From Flavobacterium psychrophilum (GTDB lineage: Bacteria > Bacteroidota > Bacteroidia > Flavobacteriales > Flavobacteriaceae): DNA of 29,691 bases. Under the pieces are notes generated by a model. That model saw only the letters and a program-made list of their open reading frames with translations, was not told where the DNA came from and ran no database searches. Position numbers and translations under genes: made by a program. This document shows, piece after piece, positions 6,451-15,072 of the stretch (position 1 is its first letter; the number at the start of each line of letters is the position of its first letter). Location: NCBI GenBank assembly GCA_022729635.1, contig DZAU01000001.1, positions 34,182-63,872 on the forward strand, in the 5' to 3' direction.

Positions 6451-8718
6451 TCAAAACCAAAACCCAATACTGAACCAAGTATATCCTTTTCCTGTTTCTG
6501 GCGACCAAGAATACTTTACTTCAGCAGGACCTATTATGGTTTCTAATCCGTACCCGAGTGCGTATCCCGAATATTTTGGAAGTGAAATCCAATCTAGAGA
6601 ATTGAAATAATTGTTTCCAATGTTTGCATAATTAGCCGAGAAATTCAAATGGTTTTTCTTAAAAATTTCATAGTCAAATGTGACAGACGATTTTAAATAA
6701 CTATTGCCTGCAAGACTCAAAAAATCGTAACCGTAAAAAGGACGAAAATTAATTATGGGTATAAATCCATAACCACCCAAAACAAAATTAAAAAAGGGAA
6801 CACTTTCATCTCCAATAGAAAAACCCGCTTCGGTTTGAAACTTGAAGGTGGTTTTTTTAAAAATTTTAACTGCAAAACCCACATCGGCTTTTGCTAAAGA
6901 AAAGGGATTGAATTTTCCGGTATAATCAGACGATAACAAATAATTATGAATGTCGCTCGTTAGATACCATCCTTTGGTAGGAAAATATTTATTATCAAAA
7001 GAATCGTATTTCATATAGGCAAAAACACTACCGTAATTGCTTTTGTCAAGCACTGGGTTTGTGTTTGCAAGTGTTTCTGATTGTATATTTAAATAGGTAT
7101 GTTCTAAACCCAATCCTATTAGAAATTTTTGAGCGAATATGGATTGAAAATAAAACTGATTGATTATATCTGCAAAATCAATATTTATAGAGTTCACAGC
7201 GACAGAAGGTTCAATAGATAAACTACTAATATCTTTGGTAATGTTTTTATTAAATTGATTCAGTTGCGATTTAAATCCTATACTTAAATTGTACCCATTA
7301 TCAATATAATAATCTAAATTGTATCGCACATTGTCACCAAGAATCAAATCAAATGATGCCACGTCGTTTTTATAAAATGTTTTTTTGTTAGTGATATTTA
7401 CCAGAACGCCACTTTTATAAAGTCCGTCATAATGCAGGCCAAATTTCAAATAGGTTTTTATAGGATTTTCAATCAGGTTAAGAATCAAATCGTCTCCTGT
7501 TCCGTTGGGTTCCAAAGAATACGTTATGGTTCCAAAATTATGCGTTCCCTCAATATTATTTATACCTTTTTCTAAATCTTTATACCTTATTTTTGCGCCT
7601 GATTTAAAATTTAATTTTCCTTCGATATAAGCCTTTGAATATTTAGTCAAATTATTACATCTAATGTTTACAATGTTTAAACTATCGGATTCGATTTTTA
7701 GCTTAGACTTATGATAAGGATTTGACTTGTCGGCTATTTTGTCAATACTTTCATAAACAGCAAACGCTGCTTCTTCACCTCTGAGGATTATTTCTTTGGC
7801 TTTTTCAAAAGAAACCACGCCATAATCTTCGATTTCTGGTTTTATATAAATAGCTGTCTTTTTTGAATTTTCTTTCATTTTTTCAATCATTTGAAGATTG
7901 TTAATTTGAAATAATATTTTCGACGCATCTTTAAGTTGTTCTCTGTCTCGCAATCCGCTTTGAACATCAACACCAATTATGATGTCTGCACCAAGTTTAC
8001 GAATTTCCTCTATTGGATAATTATTAGTAACACCGCCGTCAACCAAAAGTTTTCCGTCAAGTAATACGGGCGAAAATACAGTTGGTAATGCTGAACTGGC
8101 AAATAGGGCTTGTGCCAAAACGCCCTTGTCTAACACTACTTGTTTGCCTAATTCAATATCGGTGGCAATGCATAAAAAAGGAGTTGGCAACTTGTTAAAA
8201 TCCCTCACATGCCTTACGTGCAAGCTTAGTCGATTAAACATATTATAATTAAACATTCCTTTTGAGAGCGATTGAGGAACACCTATTTTAAATTTATCAA
8301 ATGGAAGTACTAAAGCATACAATTCATCATTTCTTTTTTCATAAAAACTTTTGGAAGAACGCGGAACATAATCAATTAATAAGTTGTCAAAATTAGTTGC
8401 CTTAACAATCGAATCTATTTGAGCCGCATTATATCCGGAGGCATAAAGTCCGCCAATAACTGCGCCCATACTGGTTCCGCCAATGTAATCTATTTTTATT
8501 CCTGCCTGTTCCAAAACTTTCAAAACTCCAACATGGGCAAATCCTTTTGCGCCACCACCACTTAAAACCAAACCTATTTTTGGTCTTTTGATTGTGTCTT
8601 GTGCTTTTGCGTTTAGATAAAAGAAAAAAGAAATAAGAAAAAAGAAAATCATCCCGAAACGTCGGGACAACAATCTTGCTTCTTGTTTCTTACTTCTATT
8701 TCCAGATGGAGAATTCAT
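6451..8718 (-). CDS. Patatin-like phospholipase fused to an outer-membrane barrel
   Basis: Domains in order: a signal segment ending NAKAQ (about 20-40); a patatin domain (about 46-240) with the oxyanion loop GGGAKG, nucleophile Ser83 in GTSMG and Asp227 in VDGG; a POTRA-like segment (about 345-415); and a C-terminal beta-barrel (about 420-755) ending in an aromatic residue (WFSIGFWF) as outer-membrane proteins do. This is the layout of type Vd (PlpD-like) autotransporters and of the common Bacteroidetes patatin/surface-antigen fusions, so a lipase displayed at or released from the outer membrane is likely; lipid substrate unknown. The ATG overlaps the uvrC stop (ATGA). An in-frame ATG at 8652 would remove a basic N-terminal extension that contains a hairpin sequence, so the true start is uncertain. 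Confidence 0.92.
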   Translation of the reverse strand: MNSPSGNRSKKQEARLLSRRFGMIFFFLISFFFYLNAKAQDTIKRPKIGLVLSGGGAKGFAHVGVLKVLEQAGIKIDYIGGTSMGAVIGGLYASGYNAAQIDSIVKATNFDNLLIDYVPRSSKSFYEKRNDELYALVLPFDKFKIGVPQSLSKGMFNYNMFNRLSLHVRHVRDFNKLPTPFLCIATDIELGKQVVLDKGVLAQALFASSALPTVFSPVLLDGKLLVDGGVTNNYPIEEIRKLGADIIIGVDVQSGLRDREQLKDASKILFQINNLQMIEKMKENSKKTAIYIKPEIEDYGVVSFEKAKEIILRGEEAAFAVYESIDKIADKSNPYHKSKLKIESDSLNIVNIRCNNLTKYSKAYIEGKLNFKSGAKIRYKDLEKGINNIEGTHNFGTITYSLEPNGTGDDLILNLIENPIKTYLKFGLHYDGLYKSGVLVNITNKKTFYKNDVASFDLILGDNVRYNLDYYIDNGYNLSIGFKSQLNQFNKNITKDISSLSIEPSVAVNSINIDFADIINQFYFQSIFAQKFLIGLGLEHTYLNIQSETLANTNPVLDKSNYGSVFAYMKYDSFDNKYFPTKGWYLTSDIHNYLLSSDYTGKFNPFSLAKADVGFAVKIFKKTTFKFQTEAGFSIGDESVPFFNFVLGGYGFIPIINFRPFYGYDFLSLAGNSYLKSSVTFDYEIFKKNHLNFSANYANIGNNYFNSLDWISLPKYSGYALGYGLETIIGPAEVKYSWSPETGKGYTWFSIGFWF
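8652..8667. repeat. Perfect hairpin at the patatin 5' end
   Basis: TCCCGA and TCGGGA enclose a 4-nt loop. It falls in codons 18-23 of the patatin frame, preceded by a repetitive A/G-rich tract. It could be a leader hairpin if translation starts at 8652 instead of 8718. Confidence 0.5.
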
Positions 8719-10508
8719 TTCTGTTCTTTTTTGTAAAAGTCGGTAATTTTTTTTGCTTTTGACACACCTATAACGTCAGAAATTTCTTTTTCTGTGGCTA
8801 ATTTCAATCTTTTAACACTTTTGAAATGTTTTATTAACGTTAGCATTGTCTTTTCTCCAATTCCCGGTATGCTTTCAATAGATGAATTGAGTGCTGATTT
8901 ACTTCTTTTGTCTCTGTGAAAAGTAATCCCGAAACGGTGTGCTTCGTTCCGCAAATACTGAATCACCTTCAAAGTTTCGGACTTTTTATCTAAATACAAC
9001 GGAATCGAATCACCAGGATAAAACAACTCTTCCAGTCTTTTGGCAATACCAATGATGGTGATTTTCCCCCGCAAACCTAATTCGTCAATGCTTTTCAACG
9101 CCGATGACAATTGTCCTTTTCCTCCGTCAATGATAATTAAATTAGGCAAAGATTCGTTTTCGTCCAAAAGTCGTTTATATCTTCTATAAACCACTTCTTC
9201 CATCGAGGCAAAATCATTTGGCCCTTCGACAGTTTTTATATTAAAATGACGATAGTCTTTTTTGCTGGGTTTCCCATCTTTAAAAACCACGCATGCCGCC
9301 ACAGGATTAGTTCCTTGAATGTTCGAATTATCAAAACATTCAATGTGTCGAGGTTCTTCAGGCAATCGCAAATCCTTTTGCATTTGCGCCATAATTCTAT
9401 TGGTGTGACGATCTGGATCCACGATTTGCAGTTGTTTCAACTGTTCGATTCGGTAAAATTTTGCATTGCGAATAGACAAATCCAGAATGTGTTTTTTATC
9501 ACCCAATTGCGGAACGGTAACTTTTATGGTTGAGCCTAAATCAATTTCAAAGGGAACAATTATTTCTTTTGATACTAATTGAAACCGTTCCCGAAGTTCA
9601 ATAATTGCCAGTTCCAGCAATTCTTTATCTGTTTCGTCCAATTTCTTTTTGATTTCCATCGTGTGCGAACGAATAATCGAGCCGTGGGAAATTTGCAAAA
9701 AGTTTACATAAGCAGCACTTTCGTCAGAAACTATCGAAAACACATCGATATTGGTAATTTTTGGATTTATAATCGTTGATCGAGATTGATAATTTTCTAG
9801 AATTTCTATTTTTTCTTTGATTTTTTGGGCTTCTTCAAAGTGAAGGTTTTGAGCCAAATCCGTCATCAATTTCTTGAAATCTTTCATTGATTCCTTGAAA
9901 TTTCCTTTTAGAATTTCGCGAATGGCATCGACTTGTTTTTGGTAATTTTCTAATGATTCAAACCCTTCGCAAGGTCCTTTGCAGTTGCCAATATGATATT
10001 CCAGACATACTTTAAATTTCCCGTTTTCGATATTCGATTGACTCAAATCATAATTGCAAGTCCTTAACGGATAGAGTTCTTTTATTAAATCTAAAATAGT
10101 GTGAACGGTCTTGAAACTCGTGTACGGTCCAAAATATTCCGAACCATCTTTTACCATTCTTCGGGTCGAAAATATCCGAGAAAAAGGTTCTTTTTTAATG
10201 CAGATCCAAGGGTAACTTTTGTCGTCTCGCAACAATACATTGTAGCGTGGCTGAAGCGTTTTTATGAGGTTGTTTTCCAATAAAAGCGCATCGGTTTCGG
10301 TGGGAACGACAATGTGTTTTATGGTTACGATTTTCTTTACGAGTACGTTGGTTTTTGCTGTATCGTGAATTTTATTAAAATAGGAAGAAACCCGTTTTTT
10401 TAAATTTTTGGCTTTGCCCACATACAAAATTTTCCCTGCTGCGTCATAATATTGATACACGCCTGGATTTTCGGGCAAGGTTTGAATTTGAAGTTCGAGA
10501 GTTGGCAT
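8715..10508 (-). CDS. uvrC: Excinuclease ABC subunit C
   Basis: UvrC makes both incisions around a lesion in nucleotide excision repair with UvrA and UvrB. The 597-residue protein has the N-terminal GIY-YIG nuclease (GVYQYYDAAGKILYVGKAKN, residues 16-35). Four cysteines of the Fe-S/zinc-like cluster lie at 151, 168, 176 and 180 (CLEYHIGNCKGPC). The UvrB-interacting UVR motif is at about 206-241. The RNase H-like C-terminal nuclease shows FDNSNIQG, IIDGGKGQL and NEAHRFGITFHR. A final helix-hairpin-helix pair follows (SIPGIGEKTMLTLIKHF). It lies 49 bp after the Fic stop without a clear promoter, so it may be read from upstream, and overlaps the patatin start by 4 nt. Confidence 0.97.
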   Translation of the reverse strand: MPTLELQIQTLPENPGVYQYYDAAGKILYVGKAKNLKKRVSSYFNKIHDTAKTNVLVKKIVTIKHIVVPTETDALLLENNLIKTLQPRYNVLLRDDKSYPWICIKKEPFSRIFSTRRMVKDGSEYFGPYTSFKTVHTILDLIKELYPLRTCNYDLSQSNIENGKFKVCLEYHIGNCKGPCEGFESLENYQKQVDAIREILKGNFKESMKDFKKLMTDLAQNLHFEEAQKIKEKIEILENYQSRSTIINPKITNIDVFSIVSDESAAYVNFLQISHGSIIRSHTMEIKKKLDETDKELLELAIIELRERFQLVSKEIIVPFEIDLGSTIKVTVPQLGDKKHILDLSIRNAKFYRIEQLKQLQIVDPDRHTNRIMAQMQKDLRLPEEPRHIECFDNSNIQGTNPVAACVVFKDGKPSKKDYRHFNIKTVEGPNDFASMEEVVYRRYKRLLDENESLPNLIIIDGGKGQLSSALKSIDELGLRGKITIIGIAKRLEELFYPGDSIPLYLDKKSETLKVIQYLRNEAHRFGITFHRDKRSKSALNSSIESIPGIGEKTMLTLIKHFKSVKRLKLATEKEISDVIGVSKAKKITDFYKKEQK

Positions 10509-10509
10509 T

Positions 10510-10557
10510 TTAGATTTTAGATTGCAATTTTTAAACCATTAAGAAATTTAAGGTTCA
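10510..10557. repeat. Low-complexity repeats between fic and uvrC
   Basis: The 48-bp spacer contains TTTAGA tandem copies (10509-10520 region) and two copies of CATTAAGAA/CATTAAG. Such degenerate repeats are familiar from flavobacterial intergenic DNA. No promoter box was seen. Confidence 0.4.
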
Positions 10558-11895
10558 TTAAGAAGATTTATTTTCTTTTTCGGCGATTTTTTGTTCGATG
10601 AATTCTTTGTGACGGTTTACTTCTGATTTTACTATTTCACCGATTTCTGTTTTTGTTAAAATTGAATCATATAAAACCTCCCACCAAGTAATTCTGTCAG
10701 AAATAGAATTTATTTTACAAGAGTTAGCGTCAAAAATAATTGAAATATAATTCTCATATTTTACATCTTCAAATCCAGTTTGCTTTAACATTGAAAAAAT
10801 ATAATGAATTTTTATTTTATTCAATATTAAATTATCAACTTCTTTACCTTTAAATGCTTGTAAAAAATCTTCTTTCGTTAAAAAATCAAAGTTGTCACCA
10901 AATATTTCAAATTCACAATTAGAATATAACTTTTCAAACTTAGACATATTTTCTATGTAAGTATGTATAAATGGCAATATTGAATTTTGAAATAATTCTG
11001 CTGAAGATTTATGAGATTTCAAAACTTTGGTGCTTTCAATAATTTTTAATTTCTGCTCCAACAACGCAATTTCTTTTTCCAAATCATCGTCTTCCTCAAT
11101 GCTTTCGCCTTTTGCTCCTGCAATCATTATTTCGAGAGAACGAACCAAGTTTTGGGCAATGTAATGAACAAAAGTTTCTATATTTCCAACATCGGCCATT
11201 TGTAAAGCGGCAAAATAATTGGCTTTGTCTTCGGTTTTGATAATTACGGGAGGAAAACCAAATTGCATCAAGATAAAATTCATCAAGATTCGGGCTGTTC
11301 TTCCATTGCCATCATCAAAAGGATGAATTCGAATAAAACGATAATGGAATTTCGCTGCAACAAGTATTGGATTTACATCTTTCTCTTTCGTTTTTTGGTT
11401 GTACCAATTCAACAAATCAAACATTTTTGCAGGCGTTTCTTCTGGTGTTGCAAAGTAAAAGATTTCGCCAGTCGCCGTTTCTACGTGATTTGTCGTTGTT
11501 TTATATTTTCCTGCGCTAATTTTTCTTGGAACTAGAACCCCGTCAGCATTTTTGGATTCTTTATAAGAATCTTGCAACAAAAGCGAATGCAATTCCCTGA
11601 TAAAATTTTCTGTTAAAGAACGTTCGCCTTTGATCAAATCTATTACCCAATTGATGGCTTCGTTGTGACCCGTAATTTCTAAAGTATCTTTTAACGGTTT
11701 GCCTTGGGCGGTAATTCCAAACAAAATTAATGCTTTGGTTTCACCATAAGTAAGTGAATTTCCTTCCAAATGATTGGAATGATAATTCCAGTCCAAACGA
11801 AATTTTTGCATTATGATTGCTTCCTTTTCTTTATCAATGGGACGCAAAGTGTCCAATTCATTTTTAAGTTCCAATGCTTTTGCGATTTCTTCCAT
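10558..11895 (-). CDS. Fic-domain protein (probable AMP-transferase)
   Basis: The Fic core motif is intact: HPFDDGNGRTAR, with catalytic His191 (counted from the ATG at 11895). An N-terminal inhibitory helix motif, SNHLEGN (Ser40 to Glu44), fits [S/T]xxxE[G/N], so this is a class II (N-terminal, self-inhibited) Fic protein. Fic enzymes usually transfer AMP from ATP to a protein hydroxyl. After the Fic fold comes an acidic coiled coil (EEDDDLEKEIALLEQKLKII, about 267-288) and a C-terminal part of about 150 residues that I do not recognise; the winged helix often found there is not evident. A longer frame starts at a TTG (11916), but the promoter box at 11918-11925 rules that out. No antitoxin-like partner is adjacent. 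Confidence 0.9.
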   Translation of the reverse strand: MEEIAKALELKNELDTLRPIDKEKEAIIMQKFRLDWNYHSNHLEGNSLTYGETKALILFGITAQGKPLKDTLEITGHNEAINWVIDLIKGERSLTENFIRELHSLLLQDSYKESKNADGVLVPRKISAGKYKTTTNHVETATGEIFYFATPEETPAKMFDLLNWYNQKTKEKDVNPILVAAKFHYRFIRIHPFDDGNGRTARILMNFILMQFGFPPVIIKTEDKANYFAALQMADVGNIETFVHYIAQNLVRSLEIMIAGAKGESIEEDDDLEKEIALLEQKLKIIESTKVLKSHKSSAELFQNSILPFIHTYIENMSKFEKLYSNCEFEIFGDNFDFLTKEDFLQAFKGKEVDNLILNKIKIHYIFSMLKQTGFEDVKYENYISIIFDANSCKINSISDRITWWEVLYDSILTKTEIGEIVKSEVNRHKEFIEQKIAEKENKSS

Positions 11896-11917
11896 AAGGA
11901 TAAGGATTATATTCAAA

Positions 11918-11949
11918 CAAATTTAACTTTAAAATTGGCATAAACCAAA
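11918..11949 (-). promoter_or_regulatory. Promoter of the fic gene
   Basis: TAAATTTG (11918-11925) as -7 and TTTG (11946-11949) as -33 with a 20-bp spacer. The start near 11912 gives a leader of about 17 nt before the ATG at 11895. It is divergent from the decarboxylase promoter. Confidence 0.65.
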
Positions 11950-12008
11950 TTCTAAATTCTTCTGCTCAATAACCTAACGATTTTCACATTTATAAAGATT
12001 TATAAAAT

Positions 12009-12016
12009 TATCTTTG
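12009..12016 (+). promoter_or_regulatory. Promoter -7 box of the decarboxylase gene
   Basis: TATCTTTG matches TAnnTTTG exactly. The -33 region is T-rich (around 11981-11984). The start near 12022 fits the ATG at 12034 and argues against the TTG at 12028. Confidence 0.6.
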
Positions 12017-12033
12017 TAAAAAAAATATTGGGT

Positions 12034-13272
12034 ATGATTTATTGGAAAAAACTCTCGCAAGAAGAACGAAAAAACAGAATAGAAAGAGCATTAGACGAAA
12101 ATGTAAATTTCTCTAAAGACGCTTCCCTTGGTTATCCGGCTTCAAAACTGGACGGGAAAGTGTTTTATGATGACGCACCTTTTTTGCAAGATGCTCCCAC
12201 TTTGAAAACGTATGTGGCAAACCCAAATCACATTGGTTGTCACACTTTGGGAACTTCCGAAAAAGCCTTCAAAGGCACGCAAGAAATGGAACGAGAAGTT
12301 TTAAATGTTATTGCAGTTGATATTTTTAAAGCAGAACCCGATTCGATTGACGGTTATATTTCGCCTGGCGGAACCGAAGCAAACATTCAAGCACTGTGGA
12401 TGTATCGCAACTTTTTTATGTATCAAAAAGGAGCAAAATCAGACGAAATTGCTATTTTGGCTTCCGAAGACACGCATTATTCCATTCCGAAAGGGGCCAA
12501 TATTTTGATGTTGGATTGGTTGAAAATTCCGGTTTCTTTCGAAAAAAGAGAAATTGACAAAACAGCATTGGAAAACGAAATCATAAAAGCAAAACAAACC
12601 GGAAAAAAATATTTTATCGTCGTCGCTAATATGGGAACCACAATGTTTGGTTCTGTCGATAATCCCGAAGATTACACCCAAATTTTAGAAAAACATAATT
12701 TAGATTACAAACTCCATATTGACGGTGCTTATGGCGGTTTCGTGTATCCGTTTAGCAACCAGAAATCCAACATAAATTTTAGTAATCCAAAAGTTAGTTC
12801 CATTACCATTGACGCACATAAAATGCTTCAATCGCCTTACGGAACAGGTATTTTTATTTGCAGAAAAGGTCTAATTGAAAATGTTTTGACCAAGGAAGCT
12901 GAATATGTTGAAGGAATGGATTTAACGCTTTGCGGAAGTCGTTCCGGCGCGAATGCTGTGGCAGTTTGGATGATTTTGTTTACTTATGGTCCGTTTGGCT
13001 GGTTCGAAAAAGTGAGTGTTTTACAAATGCGAACCCAGTTTTTGTGCCATGAACTGGATGAATTGAAGATTAAATATTTCAGAGAACCTTTTATGAATAT
13101 CGTAACCATTCATTCTGAATTTATTCCAGAAGAAATTGCCAAGAAATTTGATTTGGTGCCTGAACAACACAACCAAAACAACAAATGGTACAAAGTTGTG
13201 CTTATGGATCACGTAGAAGTGCAACATTTAACGGCTTTTATAAACGAATTGAAAGCGACAATTCATGCTTAA
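12034..13272 (+). CDS. Group II PLP-dependent amino-acid decarboxylase
   Basis: This 412-residue protein has the fold-type I decarboxylase signatures of the glutamate/histidine/aromatic amino-acid decarboxylase superfamily: SPGGTEANIQALWMYRN, a stacking His in DTHYS (about 148), HIDGAYGGF with the PLP-binding Asp (about 230) and the Schiff-base lysine in IDAHKMLQSPYGTG (Lys263). It would remove the alpha-carboxyl of an amino acid in the cytoplasm; I cannot tell the substrate from the sequence. The start is the ATG at 12034. The last 8 nt overlap the next gene, indicating an operon with 5-formyltetrahydrofolate cyclo-ligase. Confidence 0.9.
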   Translation: MIYWKKLSQEERKNRIERALDENVNFSKDASLGYPASKLDGKVFYDDAPFLQDAPTLKTYVANPNHIGCHTLGTSEKAFKGTQEMEREVLNVIAVDIFKAEPDSIDGYISPGGTEANIQALWMYRNFFMYQKGAKSDEIAILASEDTHYSIPKGANILMLDWLKIPVSFEKREIDKTALENEIIKAKQTGKKYFIVVANMGTTMFGSVDNPEDYTQILEKHNLDYKLHIDGAYGGFVYPFSNQKSNINFSNPKVSSITIDAHKMLQSPYGTGIFICRKGLIENVLTKEAEYVEGMDLTLCGSRSGANAVAVWMILFTYGPFGWFEKVSVLQMRTQFLCHELDELKIKYFREPFMNIVTIHSEFIPEEIAKKFDLVPEQHNQNNKWYKVVLMDHVEVQHLTAFINELKATIHA

Positions 13273-13828
13273 AAAAGAATTACGGGCAAAATACAAAGCC
13301 TTGCGAAATCAACTTTCCGAAAATGATTTGGAGGAAATGAGTTTGGCTATTGCCAATAAAGTGTTGACGATTCCAGTCTGGGAGAAGAATTATTTTCATA
13401 TTTTCCTTCCAATCACAGAACAAAAAGAAGTCAACACCGAGTTTATCTTGCATTTGCTTTCCGGAAAAGACAAGGAAATCATCGTTTCAAAAAGTGATTT
13501 CCAAACCCGAAAAATGACTCATTTTCTTTTGACAGATAATACCAAAATTAAGAAAAACCAGTACAATATTCCAGAACCCGTTGATGGAATTGAAGTTCCA
13601 ACCAACAAAATCGAGGTCGTTTTTGTACCACTTTTGGCTTTTGACAAAACAGGACACCGCGCTGGTTACGGCAAAGGATTTTACGACAAATTCTTGATGG
13701 AATGCACGCCTGAAACCATCAAAATTGGGCTTTCCTTTTTTGAAGCTGAGGGACTAATTGAAAATGTTTTTGAAGATGACGTGAAGCTGGATTATTGCGT
13801 GACTCCGAATGGGGTTTATGAGTTTTGA
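13265..13828 (+). CDS. 5-formyltetrahydrofolate cyclo-ligase
   Basis: The enzyme uses ATP to convert 5-formyltetrahydrofolate to 5,10-methenyltetrahydrofolate, returning this storage folate to one-carbon metabolism. At 187 residues it has the normal family length. Visible motifs are the N-terminal LKKELRAKYKALRNQLS, the central FVPLLAFDKTGHRAGYGKGF with YDKFL (nucleotide and folate loop), and the C-terminal DVKLDYCVTPNGVY. The ATG lies within the end of the decarboxylase gene (8-nt overlap), so translation is probably coupled. No clear terminator is seen before the ATPase gene. Confidence 0.93.
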   Translation: MLKKELRAKYKALRNQLSENDLEEMSLAIANKVLTIPVWEKNYFHIFLPITEQKEVNTEFILHLLSGKDKEIIVSKSDFQTRKMTHFLLTDNTKIKKNQYNIPEPVDGIEVPTNKIEVVFVPLLAFDKTGHRAGYGKGFYDKFLMECTPETIKIGLSFFEAEGLIENVFEDDVKLDYCVTPNGVYEF

Positions 13829-13869
13829 TACTTCTATCTAAAACACAATTTTATTTTTTATTTAAAATG

Positions 13870-13905
13870 TTTGTAAATTAGGAATTGAATTCCTAATTTT
13901 ACAAA
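13870..13905. promoter_or_regulatory. Palindromic promoter/operator of the AAA ATPase gene
   Basis: A palindrome centred on G13887 covers the 36 bp before the ATG: perfect arms of 12 bp (13875-13886 and 13888-13899), then after a one-base bulge (T13900) TTTGT/ACAAA outer arms. The same DNA can be read as a promoter: TTTG (13870-13873), a 20-bp spacer and TAATTTTA (13894-13901), close to TAnnTTTG. Transcription would start at or next to the ATG, so the message would be nearly leaderless. A dimeric repressor on the palindrome would cover both boxes. Confidence 0.5.
13880..13898. repeat. Left copy of the 19-bp repeat flanking the ATPase gene
   Basis: AGGAATTGAATTCCTAATT, identical to 15056-15074. 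It is the core of the palindromic promoter of the ATPase gene. Confidence 0.85.
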
Positions 13906-15072
13906 ATGATACCAAGAGCACTTGCTACTAAAATTTCGGAATTAACAGAAAAATTTCCAATTATTGCCATTACTGGACCAAGGCAATCGGGCAAAACTAC
14001 TTTGTCTAAAATGCTGAAGCCTGATTACAAATATGTCAATTTAGAGAATTTATCCGACAGAGAATTTGCCAAAACTGACCCAAAAGGGTTTTTAGAAACC
14101 TATAAAAACGGAGTTATTATTGACGAAATCCAAAATGTTCCCAGTTTATTTTCGTATTTACAAGTCGTTACCGATGAAAGAAACACTAATGGCGAATATA
14201 TTATCACAGGTTCACAAAACTTCTTGATGATGGAACAAATAGCACAATCGCTGGCTGGAAGAGTAGCAATTTTTTCACTTTTGCCCTTATCTTATAACGA
14301 ATTAAAAAACAGTATTTATACCCCAAAAACTTGGGAAAGTTATGCGCTATCGGGTTCTTATCCAAGAAAAATAATTCAAAACATAAGTGCATCCGATTAT
14401 TATGATAATTATATAAAAACCTATATAGAACGAGATGTTCGGTTGCTTAAAAACATAACCAATTTAGACTTGTTTCAAAAATTCATCCAATTAATGGCTG
14501 GAAGAGTTGGTCAACTATTTAATCAAAGTGGTTTAGGGAATGAATTGGGCTTGGACAACAAAACCATTAATTCTTGGTTTTCCTTACTTGAAACCTCTTT
14601 TATCGCTTTTAGATTACAATCTTTTCATTCTAACTTCAATAAAAGAATCGTTAAAACCCCAAAAATCTATTTTTACGACACAGGATTATTGTCATATTTA
14701 TTGGGAATTAGAAATGAAACTGATTTAGAAACTCATTTTGCTAAAGGAGCTATATTTGAAAATTTGATAATTTCTGAACTGCAAAAAAATGCTATTAACG
14801 GTTCAACAAATTCAAAATTTTTCTTCTGGAGAGATCACTCTCAAAATGAAATAGATGTCATTATAGAATCCGGGTTGCGATTAGATGCCGTTGAAATAAA
14901 ATCAGGAAAAACAATCCGTCAAGATTTTTTTAAAGGGCTTGATTTTTTCAAATCTTTAAATGGGAAAGCAAATTTACATTTAATATATGGCGGTACAGAA
15001 AGTCAAGAAAGAAGCAATTATAAAGTCAATACTATTTACAATTTACCAGATAGTAAGGAATTGAATTCCTAA
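13906..15072 (+). CDS. AAA ATPase with DUF4143 nuclease-like C-terminus
   Basis: The 388-residue protein has an N-terminal AAA_14 domain: Walker A GPRQSGKTT (24-32), Walker B VIIDEIQ (70-76) and sensor ITGSQNF (100-106). The DUF4143 part follows (about 180-388), starting with a helical, winged-helix-like stretch (LFNQSGLGNELGLDNKTINS, YFYDTGLLSYLLG). It ends with a PD-(D/E)xK-like pattern: Glu in FENLIISEL, Asp in QNEIDVII and EIKSGK. Such ATPases are common, often multicopy and of unknown function in Bacteroidetes. The gene is enclosed by two identical 19-bp palindromic repeats; the right one encodes the last residues (KELNS) and the stop codon, which suggests a discrete mobile or recently acquired cassette. 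Confidence 0.9.
   Translation: MIPRALATKISELTEKFPIIAITGPRQSGKTTLSKMLKPDYKYVNLENLSDREFAKTDPKGFLETYKNGVIIDEIQNVPSLFSYLQVVTDERNTNGEYIITGSQNFLMMEQIAQSLAGRVAIFSLLPLSYNELKNSIYTPKTWESYALSGSYPRKIIQNISASDYYDNYIKTYIERDVRLLKNITNLDLFQKFIQLMAGRVGQLFNQSGLGNELGLDNKTINSWFSLLETSFIAFRLQSFHSNFNKRIVKTPKIYFYDTGLLSYLLGIRNETDLETHFAKGAIFENLIISELQKNAINGSTNSKFFFWRDHSQNEIDVIIESGLRLDAVEIKSGKTIRQDFFKGLDFFKSLNGKANLHLIYGGTESQERSNYKVNTIYNLPDSKELNS

Noticed and set aside
10558..13272. Fic gene and neighbour as a toxin-antitoxin module.
   Set aside because: The Fic protein carries its own inhibitory motif and no small antitoxin frame is adjacent; the neighbour is a metabolic decarboxylase.
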